From Dermanyssus gallinae (taxonomy: Eukaryota > Arthropoda > Arachnida > Mesostigmata > Dermanyssidae): 64,000 nucleotides of DNA. This document shows, piece by piece, positions 33,311-44,060 of the stretch. The position numbers and the translations under genes are program-made. Within the stretch, counting starts at the first letter, position 1; each line of letters starts with the position of its first letter. The DNA lies in NCBI GenBank assembly GCA_003439945.1, contig QVRM01002423.1, forward strand, positions 27,408-91,407, given 5' to 3'. The notes beneath the pieces were generated by a model. The model did no database searches and was not told where the DNA came from. It saw only the letters and a program-made list of their open reading frames with translations.

Positions 33311-33834
33311 CCAGGTAGGATAAAATTATTCGACGAAAAAGGAAAAAGTCATTCCTCTTTTAATTCATTGTGTGTTCATGTAAGTATATATTAGGTAATG
33401 CTTTTACCCAACGTGGAGTGAAAATAAATGAATAAAATATGATCCGGTAGGCTGCGGGTCCCGTCTTCCCCCGGGTTTGGGGATCAGAACTGTAAGGGCC
33501 TCACTGGATTGCTAGGAGGAAAACACGAATATTGACCAACACCACGACTGTAGCTTTTATTTCGTCTGACTTCTCTGCTACGTTAGTACAGCGCCGTATC
33601 TCCGGCCTGTCTTACTACACTCCGATCCTTCCTCGACCTTGTCTCAACGACGTCTCTGCTCACTAACTGTAATGTCGTCAGTTCTACCGGCACCAAATTT
33701 AGGTCACAGTACACACAGTACACGTTCACTTATTCATGCAAGGTTTCAATCTCTCTCTCTCTTTGTTGGTAATGTTGCGAAATAACGAAATGCCTATAAA
33801 CGTGATTATTTCCGACACTGGACAACCGTTTCTC
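33311..33834. other. Stretch with nothing recognisable
   Basis: Apart from a CT-rich run near 33750 and an A-rich tract near 33335, I see no repeat shared with the rest of the window and no frame of note. Confidence 0.4.
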
Positions 33835-34575
33835 CTAAGATAAAATATAGCTATTAACATAACGTTCCGGCTTCCTGCAAGTTCGCTGCAGGTTCAATCT
33901 CTCAGTGATGATGGCCTGTTGCGTGAACGCCTCGTCACTCCTGACACCTATAGCTTTTCCGTCTTCTCTTATTAGCTCACCCGAGCCAGCTTGAAGGCTC
34001 GAAGCTGCTTCATCTGCTCCCGCTAGACTTTCGCAGGACTCCTGATCTGCCGCGATCTCGCTGTCTGTGTCGCCTGCACCTATCGCGTTATCATCTTCGT
34101 CGACGTCATTTTTTTCTTTTTGAGTTGCATTTCCAGCAGAGTAACGCAGTCCTGGAGATCCTCCTCTCTTTATGCAACAGCGCAACAATTCGTTCCCGCA
34201 TGTATTTGCGTTCATTCTGGATGACGATGTCACTCTCATTGCTCCCCTCGCGTAATACAAGCAGTTCACGCTCGTGTTCGGCGCGATCGGAAACTGTTCG
34301 CATTTAATTCGGCACGCCGACGGATCGCTCGAGTGTATCAAATTGCTTTCGAAGTCGCACCAGCGCCGCCAGCCAGCACTGGGCACCCTGGAAGAAAACA
34401 ACGCAAGTTGACTAGACACGTCTGCAGTCTCAGCTACTGAAGGGCAAGGGTACAAATTGAGTGCATGGCCTACATCGGCTTGTATCGTTGCGTCAAGAAA
34501 CCATGACTTTGGAGGAGTGACGTCTGCGGTATTTAGAGTTGGATTAACACAGCAATCCAATGAAATTGCCATCAT
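33835..34575 (-). CDS. Unrecognised ORF of 246 codons, doubtful
   Basis: This is the longest open frame in the window outside retroelement coding. I do not recognise it. Its first third (from 34575 to about 34380) overlaps the common flank block that recurs noncoding at 39150-39250 and inverted at 24.0 and 47.9 kb, which argues against a real start there. The last third is acidic and Ser-rich (DEDDNAIGAGDTDSEIAAD), then basic near the end. Another minus frame (34303-34106) is more protein-like, with MRERIVALLHKERRISRT and heptad-like spacing, and continues upstream past a stop as VRLRKQFDTLERSVGVPN. This suggests a decayed coding region whose true frame is not the longest one. It may be part of a transposon or a host gene fragment. 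Confidence 0.25.
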   Translation of the reverse strand: MMAISLDCCVNPTLNTADVTPPKSWFLDATIQADVGHALNLYPCPSVAETADVSSQLALFSSRVPSAGWRRWCDFESNLIHSSDPSACRIKCEQFPIAPNTSVNCLYYARGAMRVTSSSRMNANTCGNELLRCCIKRGGSPGLRYSAGNATQKEKNDVDEDDNAIGAGDTDSEIAADQESCESLAGADEAASSLQAGSGELIREDGKAIGVRSDEAFTQQAIITERLNLQRTCRKPERYVNSYILS

Positions 34576-35328
34576 GAGCGGTCAGTAAACCAGCATAAAA
34601 AAGACGCTGGAATATGAAAAACGCCAAGCAAGTCATACGCAATTCTCGCGGAGCCTGTCGTCAGCAAACAGTGCAACACGAGATAGCATTTCAAAACAGT
34701 CTGTCCTTGCCCGCGACCGGTAAACACAATCGAAGGTGAAAATGGCATCGCTCAGTGACAGTAACTGAAAGATAAATAGCAGCAGAGGCAGAGCGAGCTC
34801 CCAGATATCCTTAATGCTAATATGTTACGACTATAATCGTGGCAGCTACATGAACTTTGTGGGGCAAATAAACATAACAACAGAAGTGCTAACAAGTGGT
34901 GGCAAATTTAAAATGTGGACCAATAAACAATACGTCAGTTCCGCCAAATCGATGCTGGCATGTGCCTTGCCCCATACAGATCTAGCGACAAGAATAAAAA
35001 TCTCGTATAATCCAAAAAACTAATATTATTGGGACTTGAAAGCTAAATGTGAACATTGCGGGGTTGGAAGAATGTAATAAAATTTAAGTGCACGTGGTGA
35101 ACATCTCCGCTCCACTACTTCTTGAAGGTTTACTCTCTGAGACTGATTTCAATGTTTTATTTGTTAAATTTTTCCCATTGGCATTTTGATCTTTTTACGT
35201 ATCTTCATTAGGAGCGATTGGGCTATACGCTGAATAGGTTTTCAGCATCTACCTACTATGCGTCGTATCAGGATGTCATGTGTCACAAGTTCATTGTGAC
35301 ACATGACATCAGGGTAGCACGCTATGTC
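34576..35328. repeat. Common flank, no gene seen
   Basis: 34640-34930 matches 39420-39700 in order, including GGGCAAATAAACATAAC. The remainder is AT-rich unit flank. A perfect hairpin at 35272-35310 is listed separately. Confidence 0.5.
35272..35310. repeat. Perfect 16-bp inverted repeat (hairpin)
   Basis: Arms at 35272-35287 and 35295-35310 (TGTGACACATGACATC and its exact complement) enclose a 7-base loop. Other copies of this flank (for example 20068-20092, 47300-47320) have only the right arm. Confidence 0.8.
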
Positions 35329-35446
35329 GAGCCCTGTGGCGTGGTGCATTCCGCCTGCGCCTCGCGACCGGAGAAGACACATAGGTGCGCGGGTTCAAGC
35401 CCCACCGTTGCACATTTATTTTTGTGGGGGTCCGTCTATGAATCAA
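35329..35446 (+). repeat. tRNA-like SINE head, family 1
   Basis: This is a well-kept copy. GTGGCGTGGTGCATTCCGCC leads to the B box GGGTTCAAGCCCC and the tail GGGGTCCGTCTATGAATCAA. It sits directly beside the hairpin at 35272-35310. Confidence 0.6.
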
Positions 35447-36231
35447 TGTGAAAAACAGTGCCGTGGACGTTAAAATCTTGTCTGAGGGTCAGCCCAAAAG
35501 TTAGCATCTTAGTTTTAGCATCCCATGTCCACAACATCAATTGAGCGGCACGAAGTGATTGTTGATTTTTTACTGATAAAGCGTCATTACATAGGCCGTG
35601 TCGTATACCATTTTACATCTTGATAAAAAGAAAAGTGCAATCGAATTTTGCCACGTTATGTCCTTTTACCTCAGTTATTGAGATTCGTTGTTCCATTTTA
35701 CTATAACCTCCATTCACTTCATAGAGCTGTACCGTAGTCTTTTAGACGAATTGTTTATTCTTTCAATGGTCTGCAATATTTTGGTCAATCGGGTCAACTT
35801 TAATCTGTTTAATTATATTGTAGCGAGCATATCTTAAGCACGCGAGTTGACCCAGGAGCTTGTCCACCAAAATCCCCTTCTGTTATCCGGGGAACGGGTC
35901 CCAATAACCTTACAGTACCTTATGCAATATTTATTAAAACGGGGTTAGGGCGACTTGGTAAAGTGTCTGTACGTGTGCGCGTAGTAGCCTCTGTATCTGC
36001 TTTTTACCAGGGGTCTAGGATTAAAAACATTTTTTAAGAAGGTTGTCTTTAATTCTAGACTATCCTCTATCCCCTACGGGCTTGGAACTCAACCTGAGGT
36101 ATATCTTTAATGCACTGAGGGCCGGACATGTTAGGATATCTAGGGTTTCCTCAACAGTCCTTGTGGCAGCATGGCCGCTGACAGCGGTATGGTTTATCGT
36201 CTATTCTCAATGAGCATTGCTTAAAGAAAAT
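35447..36231. repeat. Common flank, no gene seen
   Basis: 35500-35950 matches 20100-20640 and 47330-47830. About 35960-36180 shows no match that I can follow. No frame of interest. Confidence 0.45.
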
Positions 36232-36317
36232 TCGACCAACGACAGGGATCGAACCGGCGACACCCCGGTAGATGACAACCATGAATAGCGCACTAGTCCC
36301 TTAGACCACGCCGCCAC
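36232..36317 (-). repeat. tRNA-like SINE head, family 2, best-preserved copy (minus)
   Basis: Read on minus it starts GTGGCGGCGTGGTCTAAGGG, with a D-arm-like A box, passes an anticodon-arm-like stretch and ends with the consensus B box GGTTCGATCCC (36245-36255 in + coordinates). This is the only copy where both ends of the tRNA-like part are clear. It lacks a convincing acceptor stem and is more likely a SINE head than a functional tRNA gene. Confidence 0.6.
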
Positions 36318-37131
36318 TTTACCAGGGGTCAGGAACAACAATGCCTAACGCACACCCTTAGTGCGGGACTCTCGAACCCATTAAGAACCTGGTGCCCCCC
36401 TAACCTTCATGACCGGGATATTTGTGATATTACTTCAGTGCTCTTTATCTGCTACTAAGTTCTTTTTAGCGGAAGATCAGTTGTAGAACTACAGCCGCTG
36501 TAGAATCATGATACGTCTGTGGCGCCTATGCAACGCTCTACAACAGCTAAGCGTTATCTTGGGTTATTTTTATATTGGTCGAATGAAGAGCTTCACTAAT
36601 CAAATGTCAGTTACCATCTTCATTTGAGAGAATGGTAGTTTTCCTTTTTCACTCCTCCCTTGTGTGGTCCATCGTGATAAGCCTTGCATAGTTTGAGCAT
36701 TTGACCAACGTCCTGCCGCATTGCCCGGCCTCTTGGAGCTGCTTTTACCTCTTAGTTTTTGTGTCCCTGGCACACTTCACAGCCTCCGCCTTCCCGTAGA
36801 CTTGCTAGCCGGTCTCTTCCTACTCTCTGTCTAGCCATAAAAACCCTGGGTCTCCACCCTGTCATCGCCGTCCTCCATCCCCCTAACATCTCTCTATATA
36901 GCCTTTTTTAGCTAATTTAAGCAGCTTCTTACCTGTTCCCTGACCTGGCGACGTTTTTACTCGCTGCGGAGCATCAAGTAATTACATAATTTCCACTGTT
37001 TCTCTTTTTAGCCGGCCCTCTGTTCTCTTTGTCGATATCCTGTCTTCCCCCGGCTAACCGCAGCGGCTCCACCAGCAAAAATCAGCATGTAGCCTCGCCA
37101 GCCAACATGGCTGTCCAAGATGGCCGCCGCC
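36318..37131. repeat. Common flank with CAAGATGGCC landmark, no gene seen
   Basis: 36640-37131 matches 28480-28880 and 56880-57345. It ends at GGCCGCCGCC, where the R1-type element has inserted. Confidence 0.55.
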
Positions 37132-38533
37132 AGTAACCGGGAACAGGCAGGAAGAACCTTACAGGCAGGAAGAAAACCCGGAACATCTGCCTGCGTCTAA
37201 ACGGTCATCCTGTCAAGCTTGCTCGGACAGCAAAGTATCTTGGAGTGGTGCTCGACAAAGTCTCAATGGATCGGCGCATATCCAGCATGTGGCTGGTAAA
37301 GCCCACAAGGTCGCGGCCGGCCTGGCGCGTTTAATGCCCAGAGTCGGCGGCTGCACAGAAGGCAGGCGGCGCCTGCTGGCCAGTGTAGCAGAGTCGGTAG
37401 CGCTATACGCGGCTCCAGTGTAGGCAGACATGGCGCTAAGGACACAAAGAAACAGGAGAGCGCTTCGATCGTCACAGCGGCCGGTAGCCATTCGTGTCTG
37501 CCGGGCTTACCGCACGGTGTCGACCGCGGCCCTCTTGGTCCTGTCTAAGATGCTGCCATGGGATCTGCTGGCAAGTGAACGGGCCGAAAGATGGAAGGAT
37601 GGCGATCTAGACTTAACAACGGCTAGATCGAGGACAATCGCCCGGTGGCATGAAGAATGGGCCGCAGTGCAGCCGGGAGACCCTCGGAGGCCGCCCGCGG
37701 GGAGCTGGACCAGAGACCTCATCCCTGACCTGAAGGCGTGGTACGACTGCAACCACGGTGAGCTGTCTTATGGTACGACACAGGTGCTGACCGGGCATGG
37801 CCAGTTCCAAACGTACATGGTAAAAATTAACAAGGCGAGTGTCGACATCTGCGCGTTATGCAGATCGGGTGAGACGGACGATGTCGAGCACACAGTTCTG
37901 CGGTGTCCGGCCCTCCAAGAAGCCAGAGACGCGGGTGCGACCACCGTGAGAGGAAAGTCGATCAAGAAGGTTGTAGCACACATGCTGACTTCGGCGAAGG
38001 CGTAGAGGGAGTCTTGTGCCTTCTTCGAGACTATCATGTCCTTAAAGGTGGCCAAGGAAACTGCCAGGAGAGCTCGTTTCAACAATAGCCCCCGATCCAG
38101 TCGAGAGGGAGCGCCCGTAGGTGACAGGGAAAGAAGGGGAAATAGGCAGCAAAGGCGAATCAGCCTTGGGATTAGGCAGGGACAGCCAAGGACGCTCCAG
38201 GCGATGACTCTCGACGCATCCCCAGGTGGCGGAGCTGTGGAAGGCGTTAACGGTCTGGCTGACGCGTCTGAGCTGCACCAAGGCAGACATGAGACGACGG
38301 ATGATGCCAGATTGGAGTAGAATGTAGGAGTTGGTGCAACACCACTCCCATGGATTCAAAGCAATGCCTACGCAGTTACCGATCCCTGGGGGTGGGGGGG
38401 AAGCGGGTTTACTGGGTTTGCGAGTCCCAGACTAGTCACCATGGCTGGGGTGGCGCATGTCCGTCTGGATTCCCGTAATCCCCCAAAGTAATGCTGAGAG
38501 GTTTCAGCAGTAAAAAAAAAGTAACCGGGAACA
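37132..38533 (+). mobile_element. 5'-truncated R1-type non-LTR retrotransposon with 14-bp target duplication
   Basis: AGTAACCGGGAACA is found at 37132-37145 and again at 38520-38533. The insert between them ends in a run of nine A. The second copy continues into AGATAATAGAGCAACC, the flank seen uninterrupted at 19765-19800. A short repeat (TTACAGGCAGGAAGAA) marks the 5' end. The insert is on +, unlike the older R1-like scraps of the array, which are on minus. Confidence 0.88.
37165..38005 (+). pseudogene. C-terminal part of an R1-type ORF2 reverse transcriptase
   Basis: The reading starts in LNGHPVKLARTAKYLGVVLD, the block after the RT palm, shifts frame near 37290, and continues as HVAGKAHKVAAGLARLMPRV to a TAG near 37422 where the family has a Trp codon (VW). 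The frame 37430-38005 follows in register, with RVCRAYRTVSTAALLVL, the LTGHGQFQTYM motif and the terminal zinc knuckle C-x2-C, H and C (CALCRSGETDDVEHTVLRC). These are hallmarks of the R1 clade C-terminus. A 500-base 3' UTR follows. One frameshift and one stop make it inactive, and there is no palm domain. Confidence 0.82.
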
Positions 38534-41040
38534 AGATAATAGAGCAACCAAACGCAAATCTACGTTTGTCATCTAGCTATACACAATAAAGGCGACGCTA
38601 GCAAGTCTCTGGAAGAGAGGACCACTATGTAGCAATTTTGTAGGCAAAGATGTGTTGTTCGGCCGACTTACTGGGTCACTGTTTTTCGCTGTTAGGGTTG
38701 CCGATGCTGAGTAGGCATCAAGAAACCGAGCACATTGCAAGTGGAGGAACTACAGCGACTCGGAAACCGCCCGTTCGCCTTCAAACCTTCTAAACGCATC
38801 CCAAACATATTCCGTACGAGAGGGCTATTAACTACGCCCTTACGGGCAGTAATGTAGCGTTTCGCTGACCAATTTATTCTCTCTTCGGGCTTGTTGGGAC
38901 TGCCGATGTTGGTTGGAAATCACATAAAAATGGGGACATAAATCTCTTGAAACACGCACGAAGCTCAAATCGCTGTAGAAGGTCTCACTCCATTAGCGCT
39001 GCCAGTCAGCGCCGAATACCCCCTGAAGAAGGCGACGGAGGTTGACCAGACAAGTCAGCTGCTTTGGCTGCTGAACAGAGGCTAGTGCAAAGATACAAAT
39101 TGAATGCATAGCTTACATCGATTTGCGTTACGAGAACATGATTGTGGACCAGCTCAGCGATGCCCAGTGTACGCCGCTAGTGACGTCAGCGGTATTTAGG
39201 GCTAGATTAACAGAGCGATCCACTAAAATGGCCACCATGAGCAAGGCAAGCAACCAGAATCAAGAAGACGCTGAAATTTGTAAAACACCAAGCAAGTCAT
39301 ACATTAATTAGCAATAGCTATTTCGAGCATAGCAGCTAGGGAGTGAAACCCTAGTTGCAGCACTTCCGCACAAAGCAGCATGGCAGTATTTCACGTCCTC
39401 AATCTGTAGACAGGGCTCCCACTCGCACCACATCGGAGTTTTTTTTGCGAAGAACGTCGTCTGCAAACAATGCCGCAAAAATTGCCTTTTAAAACAGCCT
39501 GGTTTTGTTCGCAATCGGTAAACACAGTCGAAGATGAAAATAACGTTGTCCAGCGGCAACAGCTGGAAGGTGAACAGCAACAGCAGAAGCAGAACGAGCT
39601 CTCAGATGTTCTCAATTCTGATATGTTAAGACTATGGTCGTGGCCTTTCTTTGACACGAACTTTGCAGGGCAAATAAACATAACGATACAAGCGCTAACG
39701 GTGCGTCTGTACTCGCACAGAAAGAAACTCAAGAGCAATTCCCGCAAACCGCTTTTGCCGCTACCTGTTTTCCGCGTCCGTAGCATTCTGCTTGAATCGT
39801 CCTGATGCAGATTGGTCAGAATGTATATCTTCTTGCAGTATTCTATTTTATTAGCGGGACATTCTTTAAAAACTAAATAATTTCCCGCTATGGCTGCGTT
39901 ACAAGAAAGTCAGTGAAACTTGATTCCTAATGTTCTCAAAAAAGAAGAGAAGTGCAAAGTTAGGTGTTCGCTTTTAGCTTGAAAATAAACTACCACGGCC
40001 AAGCGCACTAAATTTGGAGCAGGAATACCTCATTTATTGTGTAAGTCCTCTCTCGTGACCTCCTATCGCAAGGAGTCATAATTTCTTACAGTAAGGAGTT
40101 ACTCTACGTAAAAGGACGCACAGCTTTACATGTCAATGCAAAGCATAAATGAGATAGCAGCCATGAGCTGTGTTCGTTATGTATGTACCTGCAGCCATCT
40201 GCCTATATAACCTTAATGAAAATAAAGCGATGTGATACAGTAGGTCAACTGAAACTGCGGTTCTTTTATTACTTCAGAGGTTTATTTTAAATTATTTACT
40301 TACCAGAAGAATTTTTATACAATTACTGCGCTCTACAGGAAAGAACATTTATTGAACAATTTGGAGAAATAACCACAAGAAAATGTTGAAGACAGTACAT
40401 TGTCAACATAGTACTGAGTTTTGGCAATATACTAGATTTCACGTGTATTGCTATTAATTGGTTCAAAAGGTTTATCCATCTTGGCTTAGCCTACAAGATG
40501 TCACAACGGCCTCGCTTGCGGTTTCCTTTCGTTGAGCTACTGTCTGCAGAGAATAGCAGATTTAGAAGAGCATCTCAACGCTCAGCTTGCAGTTTCAAAG
40601 CAAAGAAGTCTCTCCATTGGCAATTTAGTTTTTTAACGTATCTTCGTTAGAAGCTATACGGCTACAGGATGATTAAGCCCTCAGCTGATTAAGATCTACC
40701 TACTATGCGTCTTGTCAAGATTGAATTTATGACATCTGATATCAGGGTCATATGCCATATCCACAACACCAATTGAGCGCCACGAAATGAGTGTGGGGCG
40801 CTGTAGAATTATAATACGTCTGTTGTGATCGGTGCCAACTGTAGATAATTCTAACAAAACTGCGACATGCTTACAATTTACGCCACTCACCACTTGCTTA
40901 GTACTTTAATAAACATGCACAACTACATCCCAGAAGGTACTCCATAGGTCGTTCTTAAAATTATGAATTATGAGGTTTTATGTTGGACCACCATACGACG
41001 ACTGGGAAACAACACAAGACAGCATCCCTACTACGTTCGT
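38534..41040. repeat. Common 5' flank leading to nanos remnant E, no gene seen
   Basis: 38534-39310 matches 28900-29490 and, inverted, 24.0-24.7 kb. 39420-39700 matches 34640-34930. A 111-codon frame at 39470-39805 contains a Gln-rich run (QQLEGEQQQQKQNE) but its left half is not open in the homologous stretch, so I do not call it a gene. 40100-40980 is the AT-rich unit flank. Confidence 0.5.
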
Positions 41041-41261
41041 GTGACTATCGAAAGCTCAAGAGAGGGCGTAGCTGTATAAAAGGGTCTAAAACTTGGTTTG
41101 ACTATTCGATATTGAGGTTCTTGCTGAACGAAACGCTGAAAGCTTAACCAACTACAATGCCGTCGAGCCGAGGGTATAAATGTAGTAAAAAACGAGTGAT
41201 TTCAGCATTCCACCTTGTTCGTTGTATAGGGTTTGTTTACACCGTTGTATTGCAAAGATAA
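41041..41261 (+). pseudogene. nanos-like remnant E: promoter and five codons fused to 3' flank
   Basis: TATAAAA at 41075-41081 and the leader GAAAGCTTAACCAACTACA lead to ATG at 41157. Five codons (MPSSR) match nanos exon 1. The sequence then jumps to the region around the polyadenylation site (GTATAAATGTAGTAAAAAAC), equivalent to about 7360 of unit A. All the rest of exon 1, the intron and exon 2 are gone. The new frame runs 34 codons to TAA at 41259-41261. TATA-to-ATG distance is 82 instead of 87 bp. If still transcribed, this would give a tiny chimeric peptide. It is best read as a deletion derivative. Confidence 0.8.
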
Positions 41262-41552
41262 TTTCTGTAGAAAAGCACATAGCTTTACATGCAAGTGTGG
41301 AGCTCAAATGAGATCGCAGCCATCATCTGTGCTCGTTATGTGTGTACATTCAGCAGTTTACCGATATAACCATATGTAGAATAATGCAATTAATAATTAA
41401 TATGGCACATTTATTTAAAGTTAGTAAGTCCTCATTAAGCTTAAGTTGTCCATAATTACACATCTTCAATAAATCTAATAATAAAAGGCATTTTGCAGAA
41501 AAGGCTAACGCCTGTGTCTGCTCGCTCTTGTGAGCGTCTTATCGGGATCGAT
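41262..41552. repeat. Common 3' flank (copy E)
   Basis: This is shared with 7410-8105 but with most of the middle deleted. It is AT-rich with no coding signal. Confidence 0.5.
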
Positions 41553-42313
41553 ACTTATGTGACAAACACTATGTGAGTCGTGTTCTTCTTAGCGCAACAG
41601 CCGCTTCACCTTCTATTGGCGCGGGTGTCAGAGCGGCCGTGCAAGAGAGACGTTGAGAGAAAGAACATGCTAGAAGCCGCCAGCACGCGTAATATAACAC
41701 TCTCGAAGCTATCAACACGTGTAATAGAACATTCAAGAGCAGCTAACGCGCGCAATGGAACATTCTTGAAGCTATCATCATGTGCAAGAGAACATTCAGG
41801 AATCGCTAAGACGTGCACATTACATTCAAGACGGCCACCTATCGACAGCCGGCCGAACCCATACGCTAAGTAATACAGATCGAGAATCACGTGTAATTAT
41901 TGTAATACATAAACAACTATAAGAGTAAACACTACTAATTATGCATGTTAAGTATGACAGATACATAAACGACACAAAACTATGTTATCGTTGGGATAAA
42001 ATGTATTGAGAAATCAATATATGAGAGCACCCGGGAGCGGCGGCGGAAAAGCGCATCTGCAAGCACTTTCAAGTCGGCGCGTATATAACGGGCCGACATA
42101 ATGACCTATTTGAGACGAGCCAGAGACATCAAAGACATCTCGACAATCGACGGCATCTCCGAACGGCCGGTAGCTTTGCGCGCTCACGCCAAGCTCCCGA
42201 GGTTACTGTGTTAACCGAAGTTATCGTGTCGTTCTTTCTTGTGAGCGAAACCTCCGTACGTCCCACCGCGTAGCCCTCATCCTGACAGTAAGAACGCGGT
42301 GCGTGACAACTTA
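41553..42313 (+). mobile_element. Solo LTR of an LTR retrotransposon, 751 bp with 5-bp target duplication
   Basis: The insert 41558-42308 begins TGTGACAAAC and ends GCGTGACA (TG...CA termini). It is flanked by ACTTA at 41553-41557 and 42309-42313. Units A and B show the uninterrupted sequence (GATCGATACCTACTATGTAG), so the empty site is visible in the same window. A TATATAA at 42082-42088 could be the LTR promoter. No gag-pol and no second LTR are present, so it arose by LTR-LTR recombination. The superfamily (Gypsy- or Bel-like) cannot be settled from the LTR alone. An open frame at 41580-41873 lies inside it and is not coding. Confidence 0.88.
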
Positions 42314-44060
42314 CTATGTAGTACTACGGGCACTTAGCTCTCCTTTGTATATGCCACAAGTTAAGGGTTGTCTGTAATTTAATTTAGCTGACGTGCAACG
42401 CAGTTATAAAGTGTATCATCCTTCTTGATAATAATGTCCTACAATACTTTCCCTGTTAGGAATCTTCCCACTGGAGTAGGCGTCATATATGCGCTCTACA
42501 CTTTCTGAGAGGAAGCGTCCGTTAAGTACATCAGCTGTATCGTGTTACTTGTTGAGATGCGTCCCAATTCAGAATATATTAATGTCTATCTTCCCGCATG
42601 TCTACCTGTATTCAGATAGGGGCTTGCGCTACTCTGACACTGTCCCCTGAGGGTGTGTCGAGACCGTGAGGGCAGGCTTTCTTCCTCGCCCCCATCTTGT
42701 TCTGCTCGAGAAACCTAGACGAGCTTTTCCCGCTTGACCGTCTTGGGCGTCCAAATAGCGACGAACAAGTTTGTCGCCTCCCCCCACGCTACCGTTAAAT
42801 CATCACGTGGTCGATCACCTCCCCCACAGGGGCTAAGCCCGCGACCCTCGCTTCCCTAATGGAATCACACCAAGACACAGTATGCTCCACATCATCCCCC
42901 GTAACACTTAACATGTAGTTCTGAAACTGACCATGTCCAGCCAGAACCTGAATCAAGCAATAGAAAAGTTTCCCGTGCCAGCAGTCGTACTTCACTCTGG
43001 TTCAGCGGCCCGTGGTCATGCTGGATTTTTCTGCACCCACTCGTCGTACCAGGCCGAAATTGTGGCACTGCTGACCCTTATGAAATCCAGATCTTCGTCC
43101 TGATCTCTCTTGCATTTTTTTATCCCTTCACCTAAGGCGTGGCACCTCATGACAGCATCTTAAATGGGACCAATTGGGCCGTCTAAATAAACCAAGCTTA
43201 GCCAGATTGCCAGTGCCCGTAGGACTGATTTTAGAGCTTCTTCATTTTCAACATCCGGCAAAATGGGGCTGCGTATAACCACTGAAGTCAGGATTCTTCA
43301 TTTCTTTTTAGCCACTCTAAATATGACCCGTGCCAGGCTAAACAGACCCATTGAGTCTCCGGGGCCACGCCCTGATCCGGTCTGTCCCGTATCAAGAATG
43401 ACCTTAAAGCTCTTTGCCTCATTTCATATTTATAACGAGTGACCCGTCATCACTTAGTCAAAGCCGATTGTTCTCTTCGTGCCTGTTAGGTGCATTGCCG
43501 TCTTGTCAGGGGCCAGTTTCAAGTGATGGAACTCCATTCACTCAAGCACTATTGACAGGACCTCATTAGCGGCGTTCTCCAAGACTCTCTTGCTCCTGGC
43601 CGTAACCATGAGTGCAAAATCGTCAACATACGCTAACGTCTCCACCCCATGTGGAAGACCTCATATCTCGAGCACCCCGTCATAAGCTATATTTTGGAGC
43701 ACTGGTCCTATAATCAAGCCCTATAGGACTCTCGCAGTAACCTCTTAATCCTGCCCTCCTGTAACCAGCCTAGTTGTGGTGGAAGCATTTTTGACATCCG
43801 TCAGAACTAGGAACACAAATCGTTTCGTTTCAAGGGTCTTCATAGTTTTCTCACTCGTCCGTTGCATAGATTTCTTTAGAGCCCTCAAAGTAGATCTACC
43901 TTCCAGAAAACCGCACTGAGCATCTAATAGTTTCGGGAGAGGCTTCCGGAATCTGGTCGTAACCACTCGGTTCGGCAGGCCTCATACGTCGTTTTCCACC
44001 GCGTCTATCAGCTTATTTTACAATCGTGCTTTACTTTTGGCAATAAGACATCGAAGTCTC
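42314..44060 (-). pseudogene. R1-like ORF2 remnant: RT core to C-terminus (longest copy)
   Basis: On minus, 43966-43745 reads LLDAQCGFLEGRSTLRALKK and FVFLVLTDVKNAS, the RT motifs around the first catalytic Asp (usually GFR-GRST and LDVKNAF). About 43660-43600 gives LAYVDDFALMV with both Asp residues kept. Then comes the thumb region, and at 42995-42795 VLAGHGQFQNYM and DDVEHTVSWCDSIREARV, the C-terminal block. Frames shift several times. It is the fullest copy of the retroelement whose other fragments litter the units. Confidence 0.7.

Noticed and set aside
36232..36317. A functional tRNA gene
   Set aside because: A and B boxes are visible but I cannot build a sound acceptor stem and anticodon loop. 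Decayed copies in each unit indicate a SINE head.
39470..39805. 111-codon frame with a Gln-rich run
   Set aside because: The matching stretch at 34680-34930 does not keep the frame open, so it is likely chance within a repeat.
41580..41873. 97-codon frame as a gene
   Set aside because: It lies wholly inside the solo LTR, and no protein similarity is evident.
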